The translations under genes were made by a program, and so were the position numbers. Positions 24,517 to 32,804 of a stretch of 64,000 nucleotides of DNA are shown here, one piece after another. Each line of letters starts with the position of its first letter. The first letter of the stretch is position 1. The notes under the pieces are model-generated. The model searched no databases. It saw only the letters and a program-made list of their open reading frames with translations, and was not told where the DNA came from. This DNA is from Streptomyces polyasparticus (GTDB lineage Bacteria > Actinomycetota > Actinomycetes > Streptomycetales > Streptomycetaceae): assembly GCF_014493765.1 (NCBI RefSeq), contig NZ_JACTVJ010000006.1:1-64000 (forward strand), in the 5' to 3' direction.

Positions 24517-26612
24517 GCGGGGACCTCCAAGGGGTCGAGCTGGTTCGCTGTGCGGATCTCGTCGACGATACGGCCGATGATCTCCGTGATGCCGAAGTCC
24601 TTCGGCGTGAAGACGGCGGCCACTCCGGCGGCCTTCAACTGCGCGGCGTCGGCGCTGGGAATGATGCCCCCGACGATGACGGGGACCTCGGCCGCCCCCG
24701 CCTCGCGCAGCCGCGCCAGCACATCCGGCACCAGCTCGGCGTGCGAGCCGGACAGGATGGACAGACCGACGCAGTGCACGTCCTCGGCGAGCGCCGCCGA
24801 GACGATCTGCTCGGGCGTGAGCCTGATGCCCTGGTAGACCACCTCGAAGCCGGCGTCACGGGCCCGTACGGCGATCTGCTCGGCGCCGTTGGAGTGCCCG
24901 TCCAGGCCGGGCTTGCCGACGAGCAGACGGAGCTTGCCGCCGAGCTCCTCGCCGGTGCGGCGGACCTTCTCGCGGACGAGGGCGAGAGGGGAGCCCTCCT
25001 CCGCCGTGACCGCGACCGGAGCCGACGAGACGCCCGTGGGCGCCCGGAACTCGCCGAACACCTCGCGCAGCGCCCCCGCCCACTCGCCTGTGGTCACACC
25101 GGCGCGCACGCACTCCAGCGTGGCCTCCATGAGGTTCTCCGTGCCCGCCGCGGCCTCCTTGAGGCGGTCGATCGCCTGCCGGGTGGTCGGGTAGTGGAAC
25201 GGATCGCCCAGCCCCTGGCGGTCGCTGGACTCCTCACGGGTCGTACGCCACTCGCCGATGGCCCGCACGACCTTGGCCTCGACCGCGTGGTCCACCGTCA
25301 TGATCGCGGTGTCCAGGTCGGCCGTGAGCGGGTTGGGCTCGGTGGTCTCGTAGATGTTGACGCCGACGATCTTCTCCTCGCCGCCCTCGATCCGCGCCCG
25401 CCGCTCGGCGTGCGAGGCGACGAGCGCCGACTTGAGGTAGCCGGATTCGACGGCCGCCATCGCGCCGCCCATCTCCTGGATCCGCTCGATCTCCGCGAGG
25501 GACTCGGCGACCAGCTCGTCGACCTTCTTCTCGATGACGTGCGAGCCCGCGAAGATGTCCTCGTACTCGAGAAGGTCGCTCTCGTGCGCGAGCACCTGCT
25601 GGATCCGCAGGGACCACTGCTGGTCCCACGGCCGCGGCAGGCCCAACGCCTCGTTCCAGGCCGGGAGTTGTACGGCGCGGGCGCGGGCGTCCTTGGAGAG
25701 GGTGACGGCCAGCATCTCCAGGACGATGCGCTGGACGTTGTTCTCCGGCTGCGCCTCGGTCAGGCCCAGCGAGTTGACCTGCACCCCGTAGCGGAACCTG
25801 CGCTGTTTGGCGTTCTCGATGCCGTACCGCTCGCGCGTGATCTGATCCCAGATCCGCCCGAACGCCCGCATCTTGCACATCTCCTCGATGAAGCGGACAC
25901 CCGCGTTCACAAAGAAGGAGATGCGGGCGACGACGTCCCCGAACTTCTCCTGGGGGACCTGCCCTGCGTCGCGTACGGCATCGAGAACGGCGATGGCGGT
26001 GGACATCGCGTACGCGATCTCCTGGACCGGTGTGGCCCCCGCCTCCTGGAGGTGGTAGCTGCAGATGTTGATCGGGTTCCACTTGGGGATGTGGGACACC
26101 GTGTAGGCGATCATGTCCGTCGTCAGGCGCAGGCTCGGCCCCGGCGGGAAGACATGCGTCCCGCGCGACAGGTACTCCTTGACGATGTCGTTCTGCGTCG
26201 TGCCCTGCAACTGGGCGATGTCCGCGCCCTGTTCCTCGGCGACCACCTGGTAGAGGGCCAGGAGCCACATGGCGGTGGCGTTGATGGTCATCGAGGTGTT
26301 CATCTGCTCCAGGGGGATGTCCTGGAACAGCCGGCGCATGTCACCGAGGTGCGAGACCGGGACGCCCACCCGGCCGACCTCGCCGCGGGCCAGGATGTGG
26401 TCCGGGTCGTAGCCGGTCTGGGTCGGCAGGTCGAAGGCGACCGACAGACCCGTCTGGCCCTTGGCGAGGTTGCGGCGGTAGAGCGCGTTGGACGCCTCGG
26501 CCGTGGAGTGGCCCGCGTAGGTGCGCATCAGCCACGGGCGGTCCTTCTGCCGGGGCCGCTGGTTCGGTTCCCGAGGTGTCCGCGGCTCCTGGGGTTCCTG
26601 AGAGGGAGTCAT
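24513..26612 (-). CDS. meaA: ethylmalonyl-CoA mutase (MeaA, B12-dependent)
   Basis: A 699-residue protein of the methylmalonyl-CoA mutase superfamily with both catalytic and B12 domains. Residues about 30-520 are the TIM barrel (RTYAGHSTAEASNALYRR, GLSVAFDLPTQTGYDPDH, and NICSYHLQEAGAT). The C-terminal cobalamin domain has the base-off motif D-x-H-x2-G (GLDGHSNGAEQI) followed by GLSILSGSH and GGIIPSADA. It rearranges ethylmalonyl-CoA to methylsuccinyl-CoA. The ATG at 26612 overlaps the ccr stop; an open frame upstream is inside ccr. Confidence 0.95.
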   Translation of the reverse strand: MTPSQEPQEPRTPREPNQRPRQKDRPWLMRTYAGHSTAEASNALYRRNLAKGQTGLSVAFDLPTQTGYDPDHILARGEVGRVGVPVSHLGDMRRLFQDIPLEQMNTSMTINATAMWLLALYQVVAEEQGADIAQLQGTTQNDIVKEYLSRGTHVFPPGPSLRLTTDMIAYTVSHIPKWNPINICSYHLQEAGATPVQEIAYAMSTAIAVLDAVRDAGQVPQEKFGDVVARISFFVNAGVRFIEEMCKMRAFGRIWDQITRERYGIENAKQRRFRYGVQVNSLGLTEAQPENNVQRIVLEMLAVTLSKDARARAVQLPAWNEALGLPRPWDQQWSLRIQQVLAHESDLLEYEDIFAGSHVIEKKVDELVAESLAEIERIQEMGGAMAAVESGYLKSALVASHAERRARIEGGEEKIVGVNIYETTEPNPLTADLDTAIMTVDHAVEAKVVRAIGEWRTTREESSDRQGLGDPFHYPTTRQAIDRLKEAAAGTENLMEATLECVRAGVTTGEWAGALREVFGEFRAPTGVSSAPVAVTAEEGSPLALVREKVRRTGEELGGKLRLLVGKPGLDGHSNGAEQIAVRARDAGFEVVYQGIRLTPEQIVSAALAEDVHCVGLSILSGSHAELVPDVLARLREAGAAEVPVIVGGIIPSADAAQLKAAGVAAVFTPKDFGITEIIGRIVDEIRTANQLDPLEVPA

Positions 26613-27949
26613 CAGATGTCCCGGAAGCGGTTGATGGCGTCCAGGTGCTTGGCGCGCATCTCCTCGTCCCGCACGCCGAGCCCCTCCTGAGGCGCGAGCG
26701 CGAGCACGCCGACCTTGCCCTGGTGGAGGTTGCGGTGCACGTCGTACGCCGCCTGCCCGGTGTCCTCCAGGGAGTACGTCTTGGAGAGCGTCGGGTGGAT
26801 CTTGCCCTTGGCGATCAGGCGGTTGGCCTCCCACGCCTCGCGGTAGTTGGCGAAGTGCGAGCCGATGATGCGCTTCAGGGACATCCACAGGTAGCGGTTG
26901 TCGTACTCGTGCATGTAGCCCGAGGTGGAGGCGCAGGTGGTGATGGTGCCGCCCTTGCGCGTGACGTAGACGGAGGCGCCGAAGGTCTCGCGGCCCGGGT
27001 GCTCGAAGACGATGTCGATGTCCTCGCCGCCGGTGAGTTCACGGATGCGCTTGCCGAAGCGCTTCCACTCCTTGGGGTCCTGGGTCTGCTCGTCCTTCCA
27101 GAACTTGTAGCCCTCGGCGTTGCGGTCGATGATCGCCTCGGCGCCCATCTTCCGGCAGATCTCCGCCTTCTGGTCGCTGGAGACGACACAGATCGGGTTG
27201 GCGCCGCCGGCCAGGGCGAACTGCGTGGCGTAGGAGCCGAGTCCGCCGCTGGCGCCCCAGATCAGGACGTTGTCGCCCTGCTTCATGCCGGCGCCGTTAC
27301 GGGAGACCAGCTGGCGGTACGCGGTGGAGTTGACCAGACCGGGAGCGGCGGCCTCCTCCCAGCTCAGGTGGTCCGGCTTGGGCATCAGCTGGTTGGACTT
27401 GACGAGCGCGATCTCCGCGAGCCCGCCGAAGTTGGTCTCGAAGCCCCAGATGCGCTGTTCGGGGTCGAGCATCGTGTCGTTGTGGCCGTCGCTGGACTCC
27501 AGCTCGACGCTCAGGCAGTGCGCGACGACCTCGTCGCCCGGCTTCCAGGCGTTGACACCCGGGCCGGTGCGCAGGACGACACCCGCGAGGTCGGAACCGA
27601 TGACGTGGTACGGCAGGTCGTGCCGCTTGGTGAGCTCCGACAGTCGCCCGTAGCGCTCGAGGAAACCGAAGGTGGAGAGCGGTTCGAAGATCGACGTCCA
27701 CACGGAGTTGTAGTTCACCGAGCTGGCCATGACGGCCACCAGGGCCTCGCCCGGGCCGAGTTCGGGCACGGCGACCTCGTCGAGGTGCAGCGACTTGCGC
27801 GGGTCCTTCTCGCGGGTCTCGAGTCCGGCGAACATCTCGGTCTCGTCCTTGTGCACGGTGACCGCGCGGTAGGACTCGGGGATGCGCAGCGCGGCGAAGT
27901 CGGCCGGGGTGCTGTCCGGCGACTGGATCGCGTCCAGGATTTCCTTCAC
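26612..27949 (-). CDS. ccr: crotonyl-CoA carboxylase/reductase
   Basis: A 445-residue MDR-superfamily enzyme that reductively carboxylates crotonyl-CoA with NADPH to ethylmalonyl-CoA, the entry step of the ethylmalonyl-CoA pathway and a source of extender units for polyketides. Visible: SSVNYNSVWTSIFEP, DLAGVVLRTGPGVNAWKPGDEV, the nucleotide fold IWGASGGLGSYATQFA and the family stretch FEHPGRETFGASVYV. The start is a GTG at 27949 with the ribosome site GGAGG; the frame stays open upstream without function. The length matches known Streptomyces Ccr. Confidence 0.96.
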   Translation of the reverse strand: MKEILDAIQSPDSTPADFAALRIPESYRAVTVHKDETEMFAGLETREKDPRKSLHLDEVAVPELGPGEALVAVMASSVNYNSVWTSIFEPLSTFGFLERYGRLSELTKRHDLPYHVIGSDLAGVVLRTGPGVNAWKPGDEVVAHCLSVELESSDGHNDTMLDPEQRIWGFETNFGGLAEIALVKSNQLMPKPDHLSWEEAAAPGLVNSTAYRQLVSRNGAGMKQGDNVLIWGASGGLGSYATQFALAGGANPICVVSSDQKAEICRKMGAEAIIDRNAEGYKFWKDEQTQDPKEWKRFGKRIRELTGGEDIDIVFEHPGRETFGASVYVTRKGGTITTCASTSGYMHEYDNRYLWMSLKRIIGSHFANYREAWEANRLIAKGKIHPTLSKTYSLEDTGQAAYDVHRNLHQGKVGVLALAPQEGLGVRDEEMRAKHLDAINRFRDI

Positions 27950-28214
27950 GGTGTTGCCTCCGGCGAAAGCGGTACGTCGGGGTGAGGGTGCGTCGAGCTG
28001 AGGTGAGGGAACTGCGGTGGTGGTGCCGTCGGTTCGGCGGAGACTGCGGGCGGCGGTCGCGGACGACCGGCCAAGTGCGGTGCTGCGGCGGCGCTTTGTG
28101 TGCGCGGGAGGTGCCTGTGACGCAGGCGTCCGGGCGCTCAGGCCCCTTGCGGGACCTTGAGGGGACAGCCGGCGCACGAGGGTTCTCTGCGCGCCGGCCG
28201 CCCGGACTGATTTC
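27950..28214 (-). other. long ccr leader region
   Basis: About 260 bp between the predicted ccr promoter and the ccr start hold no credible gene. If transcription starts near 28208 this is an unusually long 5' leader. I see no recognisable riboswitch; B12 or acyl-CoA control would have to be tested. Confidence 0.35.
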
Positions 28215-28257
28215 AAGTTATGGCACGGCGTGCCAAGCGGCAAGACACCGAGTGCCA
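28215..28257 (-). promoter_or_regulatory. ccr operon promoter with palindromic operator
   Basis: Read on the minus strand, TTGCCG (28243-28238), a 17-nt spacer and TAACTT (28220-28215) form a good promoter. The spacer contains the perfect palindrome TGGCAC-GGC-GTGCCA (28221-28235). A second, imperfect copy (AGACAC-CGA-GTGCCA, 28243-28257) is centred 22 bp upstream, two helical turns away. The start site would be near 28208, leaving a leader of about 260 nt before the ccr GTG. A repressor is implied; the adjacent TetR protein is one candidate. Confidence 0.6.
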
Positions 28258-28350
28258 ACATTTTCTCTCAGGTGTCACCAGGCCGGTTCAGATGAGCGAT
28301 GATCGATCAAATGCAGCGAGGAAAGGGCCTCTGGCCTGCGGAAACGCGAA

Positions 28351-28380
28351 GACGGCCGCCCCTTCGCAGGGGCGGCCGTC
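28351..28380 (-). terminator. terminator downstream of the tetR gene
   Basis: A perfect 12-bp stem (28351-28362 with 28369-28380) with loop TTCGCA lies 50 bp past the end of the minus-strand TetR gene and before the ccr promoter, so it separates the two transcripts. Confidence 0.8.
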
Positions 28381-28430
28381 GGTCGAATGTGGCCTACGTT
28401 ACTTGCGAGTATTCGGGTTTTCCGGAGGGC

Positions 28431-29246
28431 TTACGGGGCGTCCGGGGTGCGCAGCGCCCGCTCGATCGTGCGCATGACCTCGTCGAGCGGCGCGTCCGTG
28501 CGCGCCACCGTCACCAGCACCTCGCCCTCGGTGCGTGCCGCCGCCACCGGAGTGCTCCCGGACGGTGAACGCCCCGCCAGGATGCCGCTGCCGAAAGTGC
28601 GCCGGACGATCGCGAACGCGTGGTCGAGCTGGCCCTCCAGATCGCCCTTGCCGCCTGCCCGCAGCCAGCGCCGCAGCACATGGTTGTGCGCGGTCACCAC
28701 GGCCGAGGCGGCGACCTCGGCGAGCAACGGATCGTCGTCGCCGTCGTGGTGGGCCTGCTCGTCGAAATGGCCGAGCAGATAGCGCGTGAAGAGCCGCTCG
28801 TAGCGGGCCACCGAGGCGATCTCGCGTTCGCGCAGGGTCGGTACCTCGCGCGTGAGGCGGTAGCGCTCGATGGAGACGGCCGGCGAGGCCGCGTACATCT
28901 TCATGACTTCCTTGATGCCGCGGCAGACCGTGTCGAGCGGGTTCTCGTGCGGCGGAGCGGCGTTCAGGACCGCTTCCGCGCGGATCAGGGTGTCGTCGTG
29001 GTCCGGGAAGATCGCCTCTTCCTTGGACCGGAAGTGCCGGAAGAAGGTGCGGCGCGCGACTCCGGCGCGCGCCGCGATCTCGTCGACCGTGGTGGCCTCG
29101 TATCCCTTGGCCGCGAACAGCTCCATCGCCGCGGCCGCCAGCTCCCTGCGCATCTTGAGCCGCTGGGCGGCGGCGCGACTGCCCGCGGCACTTTCCGGTG
29201 CGTCGGGCGCGGAGGTGGTTCTGGGGGTGTTGGCGGCACTGGGCAT
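28431..29246 (-). CDS. TetR-family transcriptional regulator of the ethylmalonyl-CoA locus
   Basis: A 271-residue regulator. The N-terminal HTH is clear: MRRELAAAAMELFAAKGYEATTVDEIAARAGVARRTFFRHF, about residues 30-70 (split here as a description only), followed by a ligand domain with YERLFTRYLLGHFDEQ and a Ser/Ala-rich tail. A TetR protein at this position (AccR in S. avermitilis, as I recall) represses short-chain acyl-CoA genes. The start is uncertain: I chose the ATG at 29246, which TACGTT precedes by 6 nt, as in leaderless transcripts; an ATG at 29264 is possible. The frame stays open further upstream through repeat DNA. Confidence 0.85.
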   Translation of the reverse strand: MPSAANTPRTTSAPDAPESAAGSRAAAQRLKMRRELAAAAMELFAAKGYEATTVDEIAARAGVARRTFFRHFRSKEEAIFPDHDDTLIRAEAVLNAAPPHENPLDTVCRGIKEVMKMYAASPAVSIERYRLTREVPTLREREIASVARYERLFTRYLLGHFDEQAHHDGDDDPLLAEVAASAVVTAHNHVLRRWLRAGGKGDLEGQLDHAFAIVRRTFGSGILAGRSPSGSTPVAAARTEGEVLVTVARTDAPLDEVMRTIERALRTPDAP

Positions 29247-29339
29247 GGACCGAACGTACTGCATGGAATCGGTGTGCTGCGCCGCAGCGGAGGGGCTGAT
29301 CGCCGGATCGAGCAGCCCACCCCACTCCGTACGGGACCT

Positions 29340-29503
29340 GGAGGCTGGTGTCCGACCCTTCTCCGGGGCCGAGGGGCCTGGCACCGCCGCCTCCTGCGTT
29401 GTCGTCGGTCGCGATGGCTCCGCCATCCCTCCCTCCTCCGCCTTGGATTCGACGGCGCCAGGCCCCTCGGCCTGATCCGAAGCGGGGTCGGACACCAGCC
29501 TCC
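29340..29503. repeat. large imperfect inverted repeat at the end of the hydroxyacyl-CoA dehydrogenase gene
   Basis: 29340-29382 and 29457-29503 are reverse complements over the outer 19 bp (GGAGGCTGGTGTCCGACCC) and inner 16 bp (GGCCGAGGGGCCTGGC) with a short mismatched middle. A 74-nt loop holds a smaller hairpin (GATGG-CTC-CGCCATC). The right arm ends at the first base of the dehydrogenase stop codon. The size and shape suggest a MITE-like or repeated intergenic element that may also terminate transcription. Confidence 0.7.
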
Positions 29504-31293
29504 TAGCGCCTGGCATATTCGCGGAAGCCGCGACCGGTCTTGCGGCCGAGGCAGCCCGCGGCGACCAGGTGCTCCAGGAGCGGCGCGGGAGCCAGGCCCG
29601 GGTCGCGGAACTCGCGGTGGAGCACCTGCTCGATCGCCAGGGAGACATCGAGGCCGACCACGTCGAGCAGCTCGAACGGTCCCATCGGGTAGCCGCCGCC
29701 GAGCTTCATCGCGGCGTCGATGTCGTCGAGGGTCGCGTAGTGCTCCTGGACCATCTTGATCGCGTTGTTCAGATACGGGAAGAGCAGCGCGTTCACGATG
29801 AAGCCGGCGCGGTCGCCGCAGTCCACCGGGTGCTTGCGGATCTTCGTGCAGACCTCGCGGACCGTGGCGTGCACATCGTCGGCGGTCAGGACCGTGCGCA
29901 CGACCTCGACCAGCTTCATGGCCGGGGCCGGGTTGAAGAAGTGCATGCCGATCACGTCCTGCGGGCGCGAGGTGGCGCGGGCGCAGGCGACCACGGGCAG
30001 CGAGGACGTCGTGGTGGCGAGCACCGCACCCGGCTTGCAGACCTTGTCGAGCGTGGCGAACAGCTGCTGCTTGATCTCCAGGTCCTCGGCGACGGCCTCG
30101 ACCGCGAGATCGACGTCGGCGAAGGAGTCGTACGAACCCGCCGGTGTGATCCGGCCGAGCGTCTCGTCCCGCGCCTCGGCGGTCATCCGGCCCTTGTCGA
30201 CAGAACGCGAAAGCGACTTGGCGATACGGGACTTGGCGGTCTCGGCCTTCTCCTGGCTGCGCGCGGCGAGCACGACGGCGTAGCCGGCCTTCGCGAACAC
30301 CTCGGCGATCCCGGAGGCCATGGTCCCCGAGCCCGCGACGCCGACGCTGCGCACCGCGCGTCCGGCGGCCAGCGGCGCGTCGTCCAGCGGGGTCAGCGCG
30401 TCGCGCACCGTCTCGGTGCTGCCGGGCTCGGCGTACGTGTAGAAGCCGCGCCCCGCCTTGCGGCCGGTCAGACCGGCCTCGCTGAGCTGCTTGAGGATCG
30501 GCGCCGGCGCGTGCAGCCGGTCGTGGGACTCGGCGTACATGGCGTCCAGGACGGTGCGCGCGGTGTCGATCCCGATCAGGTCGAGCAGGGCGAGCGGGCC
30601 CATCGGAAGGCCGCAGCCGAGCCGCATCGCGGCGTCGATGTCCTCGCGGCTGGCGTACTTGGCCTCGTACATCGACGCGGCCTGGTTGAGATAGCCGAAG
30701 AGCAGTCCGTCCGCGACGAAGCCGGGGCGGTCGCCCACGGACACGGGCTCCTTGCCGAGGTCGTGGGCGAGCGCGGTGACCGCGTCGACGGCCTCGGGCG
30801 CGGTGAGCACGGACGAGACCACCTCGACCAGCTTCATCGCGGGCGCCGGGTTGAAGAAGTGCAGGCCGAGGACGCGCTCGGGCCGGGTGGACTCGGCGGC
30901 GAGCCGGGTCACGGACAAGGCGTTGGTGCCGGTGGCGATGATGGTGTCCGGGCGCACGATCGCGTCCAGTTCGCGGAAAAGACGGCTCTTGAGCTCGTAC
31001 GACTCCGGGATCACCTCGATGACCAGGTCGGCCGCGACGGCGACGTCCAGGGCGGTGAACGTACGGAAACGGCTGAGGAGTTCGTTGCGCTCGGCTTCGG
31101 TGATCCGCCCGCGCTGCACGGCGCGTGCGGTGGAGGCCTCCAGAGCGGCGACGGCCTGCACGGTCTGGGCCTCGCTGATGTCGATGCCGATGACGTCGCG
31201 GCCGGCGCGGGCGAGCACCTCGGCGATACCGGTGCCCATGGTGCCGAGGCCGACGACGGCGATCGTGCGCAAGGAAGGTTCGGGACGGTCCAT
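29503..31293 (-). CDS. tandem two-module 3-hydroxyacyl-CoA (3-hydroxybutyryl-CoA) dehydrogenase
   Basis: A 596-residue protein made of two complete dehydrogenase modules. Module 1 begins IAVVGLGTMGTGIAEVL (about 12-28); module 2 begins near residue 316 with VGVAGSGTMASGIAEV. Each has the catalytic HFFNPAPAMKLVEVV segment and a GDRPGF/GDRAGF, LPMGP/YPMGP and GRKAGRGFY/GRKTGRGFR end. It should interconvert acetoacetyl-CoA and 3-hydroxybutyryl-CoA, feeding crotonyl-CoA to Ccr. Typical enzymes have one module of about 280 residues, so this is a duplicated, fused form. The ATG at 31293 has a GGAG ribosome site. Confidence 0.93.
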   Translation of the reverse strand: MDRPEPSLRTIAVVGLGTMGTGIAEVLARAGRDVIGIDISEAQTVQAVAALEASTARAVQRGRITEAERNELLSRFRTFTALDVAVAADLVIEVIPESYELKSRLFRELDAIVRPDTIIATGTNALSVTRLAAESTRPERVLGLHFFNPAPAMKLVEVVSSVLTAPEAVDAVTALAHDLGKEPVSVGDRPGFVADGLLFGYLNQAASMYEAKYASREDIDAAMRLGCGLPMGPLALLDLIGIDTARTVLDAMYAESHDRLHAPAPILKQLSEAGLTGRKAGRGFYTYAEPGSTETVRDALTPLDDAPLAAGRAVRSVGVAGSGTMASGIAEVFAKAGYAVVLAARSQEKAETAKSRIAKSLSRSVDKGRMTAEARDETLGRITPAGSYDSFADVDLAVEAVAEDLEIKQQLFATLDKVCKPGAVLATTTSSLPVVACARATSRPQDVIGMHFFNPAPAMKLVEVVRTVLTADDVHATVREVCTKIRKHPVDCGDRAGFIVNALLFPYLNNAIKMVQEHYATLDDIDAAMKLGGGYPMGPFELLDVVGLDVSLAIEQVLHREFRDPGLAPAPLLEHLVAAGCLGRKTGRGFREYARR

Positions 31294-31393
31294 CGCGGAC
31301 TCCAGGGAGGGTGAGTGACGACTGAGAGGGGCGTACGCGCGGCCACCGGTGAACGGGCAGGGGGCGTACGGGAGTTGGTGTCGTGGTGTCCGG

Positions 31394-31445
31394 CCGCGCG
31401 CAGAGCGCGGACCGGCGCCGTGCCCGGCCCGCGCTCTGCGCGCGG
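31394..31445. repeat. 17-bp perfect inverted repeat
   Basis: 31394-31410 and 31429-31445 are exact reverse complements (CCGCGCGCAGAGCGCGG and its complement) with an 18-nt loop. They lie in the 446-bp gap upstream of the hydroxyacyl-CoA dehydrogenase, about 100 bp before its start, where they would form a leader hairpin or an operator pair. Confidence 0.75.
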
Positions 31446-31574
31446 AGCCGGTGGTGATCGACGGGCCCTGTCCCGGGGCCGCGTCGCAAGCGATGTACCG
31501 AACCGACAAGCTCTCGCCGGCTGCGTCACCAGGCCGGCGGGAGTACATACGGGGTGTGTCCCGCTCGTCTGAGC

Positions 31575-31589
31575 TTAACCGGTGGGTAA
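31575..31589. promoter_or_regulatory. palindrome in the gap upstream of the dehydrogenase
   Basis: TTAACCGGTGGGTAA (31575-31589) reads TTA-N-CC-GGT-GG-N-TAA, an AT-edged palindrome unusual in this GC-rich DNA. It lies in the region between the dehydrogenase (minus) and the NTF2-like gene (plus) and could be a site for the nearby TetR protein. Apart from this and the 17-bp inverted repeat, I see nothing in 31294-31739. Confidence 0.35.
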
Positions 31590-31739
31590 CGAGCGCGCCA
31601 GACCCCGGAGTTTGTGGTCTGGCTCACGGTGCGGGGGACTCGCGGGGAAGCACGCCGGTGCCGCGACCGGGATGGTTCACCGTGATCGGAAGACGGCTCG
31701 CGGGAGGAGCGCACGCGAGGCGGCTGGTATTACTGGGAC

Positions 31740-32117
31740 ATGCAGGAAGAGACCGCACGCTCCGCGATCGACACGTTCATCTCCGCGTTCAACGCCTCGG
31801 ACGACACCTATGTGACCACCCTGCTCTCCCAGGCCCTGACCTCGGATGTGGTCTTCTGGGGGCCGTTGGGCCGCAGCGAAGGAATCGCGGCGGTCGAGCG
31901 GTTCGTGCTGGACATCCGGCGCCACCCGGCGGGGACCGGCACGATGGTGCGCTGCTCCGCGGTGGACATGCCTGACGAGTGGGCCCGTTACCAATGGGTC
32001 TTCACCACACCGGACGGAGGCCCCCGCCTCGCGGGAACGGACGTCGTCCATCTGCGCCGGAGCCTCATCGACCAGATCATCGTCTTCGCGGGCGAGATCG
32101 GGCCGTCGGCCTCCTGA
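31740..32117 (+). CDS. SnoaL/NTF2-like fold protein
   Basis: A 125-residue protein with the features of the NTF2/SnoaL fold: an N-terminal helical part (ARSAIDTFISAFNASDD), then VVFWGPLGRSEGIAAVERFVLDI and a beta-rich end (DEWARYQWVFTTPDGG, GTDVVHLRRSLIDQIIVF). Such proteins are small cyclases, isomerases or have no known activity. The ATG at 31740 has no clear ribosome site. Its neighbour 61 bp downstream is unrelated. The function is not known. Confidence 0.75.
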   Translation: MQEETARSAIDTFISAFNASDDTYVTTLLSQALTSDVVFWGPLGRSEGIAAVERFVLDIRRHPAGTGTMVRCSAVDMPDEWARYQWVFTTPDGGPRLAGTDVVHLRRSLIDQIIVFAGEIGPSAS

Positions 32118-32165
32118 GCCGTCCAGCCCGCGCGACCACCCGGCGGACCTTCGCGGGCGCGGCAT

Positions 32166-32171
32166 TAGGGT
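32166..32171 (+). promoter_or_regulatory. -10 box of a leaderless transcript
   Basis: TAGGGT matches the actinobacterial TANNNT -10 consensus and lies 7 nt before the ATG at 32179, with no ribosome site between, so the following gene is probably transcribed from its own start codon. Confidence 0.5.
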
Positions 32172-32178
32172 GGCGTTC

Positions 32179-32760
32179 ATGGACGAAGAGTGGCGATCAG
32201 TGACGGAGCGCTTACGGCTCGAGGCCGGCGACGAGGGGGCGGCCACCTATGAGCGCCTGCGTGTCAGCAAGGACCACGACGCCCTGGCCCGCGTGCTGAC
32301 CGAACCCCAACGCCCGCTGTGGGCCCGCGAGTTTGCCGCGCTGCGGCTCGGGCTGGCCGGTGACGGGCGGTCCTTCGAGACCCTGGTGCTGCTCCTCAAC
32401 CACCGCGACCCGGAGCGCTGCGCGGCCGCGGCCGGCGCGCTCGCCCGCCTCGGCGACCCCCGTACGGCCCGCGCGGCGGCGGCCCTCGCGACCAACGAAC
32501 TGCGCGTCGCCTACGCGCTGCACCCCGTCCGGCTGCTCACGGAGCTGCGCGCCCCCGAATCCGCACCCGCGCTCGTCACGGTCCTCGAACGCCGGCTCGC
32601 CTCGCCCACCGACCCGTACTGGCGCGTGGCCTTGGCCTGTGTCGAGGGGCTCGGTGCCCTCGCCGACTCGCGCGCCGTCCCCGCCCTGACGGCCGCGCGC
32701 GCACATCCACGGCTCGCGGCCGCGGCCACCGCGGCGCTGGCGAGGATGACGGACGCCTGA
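32179..32760 (+). CDS. HEAT-repeat-like helical protein
   Basis: A 193-residue, Leu/Ala/Arg-rich helical protein. Repeated units such as FETLVLLLNHRDPERCAAAAGALARLGDPRTARAA (about 70-105; described only by its pattern D-P-x3-C-A-A-A-x-A-L-x-x-L-x-D-P) and the matching C-terminal CVEGLGALADSRAVPAL are typical of HEAT/PBS-lyase-like repeats, which act as protein-protein scaffolds. There is no signal peptide. The ATG at 32179 fits the leaderless -10 box. The partner is unknown. Confidence 0.7.
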   Translation: MDEEWRSVTERLRLEAGDEGAATYERLRVSKDHDALARVLTEPQRPLWAREFAALRLGLAGDGRSFETLVLLLNHRDPERCAAAAGALARLGDPRTARAAAALATNELRVAYALHPVRLLTELRAPESAPALVTVLERRLASPTDPYWRVALACVEGLGALADSRAVPALTAARAHPRLAAAATAALARMTDA

Positions 32761-32804
32761 GACGGTTGCCGTACTGCTTGGTCCGTACGGCAGTTGGGGG
32801 CGCG

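Noticed and set aside
24741-26690. 649-codon plus-strand frame opposite meaA
   Set aside because: It lies entirely opposite the strongly supported mutase gene and its composition is that of an antisense shadow. The same applies to 29569-31314 and 56296-58917.
28299-28568. 89-codon plus-strand frame across the tetR terminator
   Set aside because: It reads through a strong hairpin and the antisense of tetR; no protein features.
28431-29648. 405-codon version of the TetR regulator
   Set aside because: The upstream part is encoded by the inverted-repeat element and the end of the dehydrogenase gene; the HTH lies normally placed from 29246.
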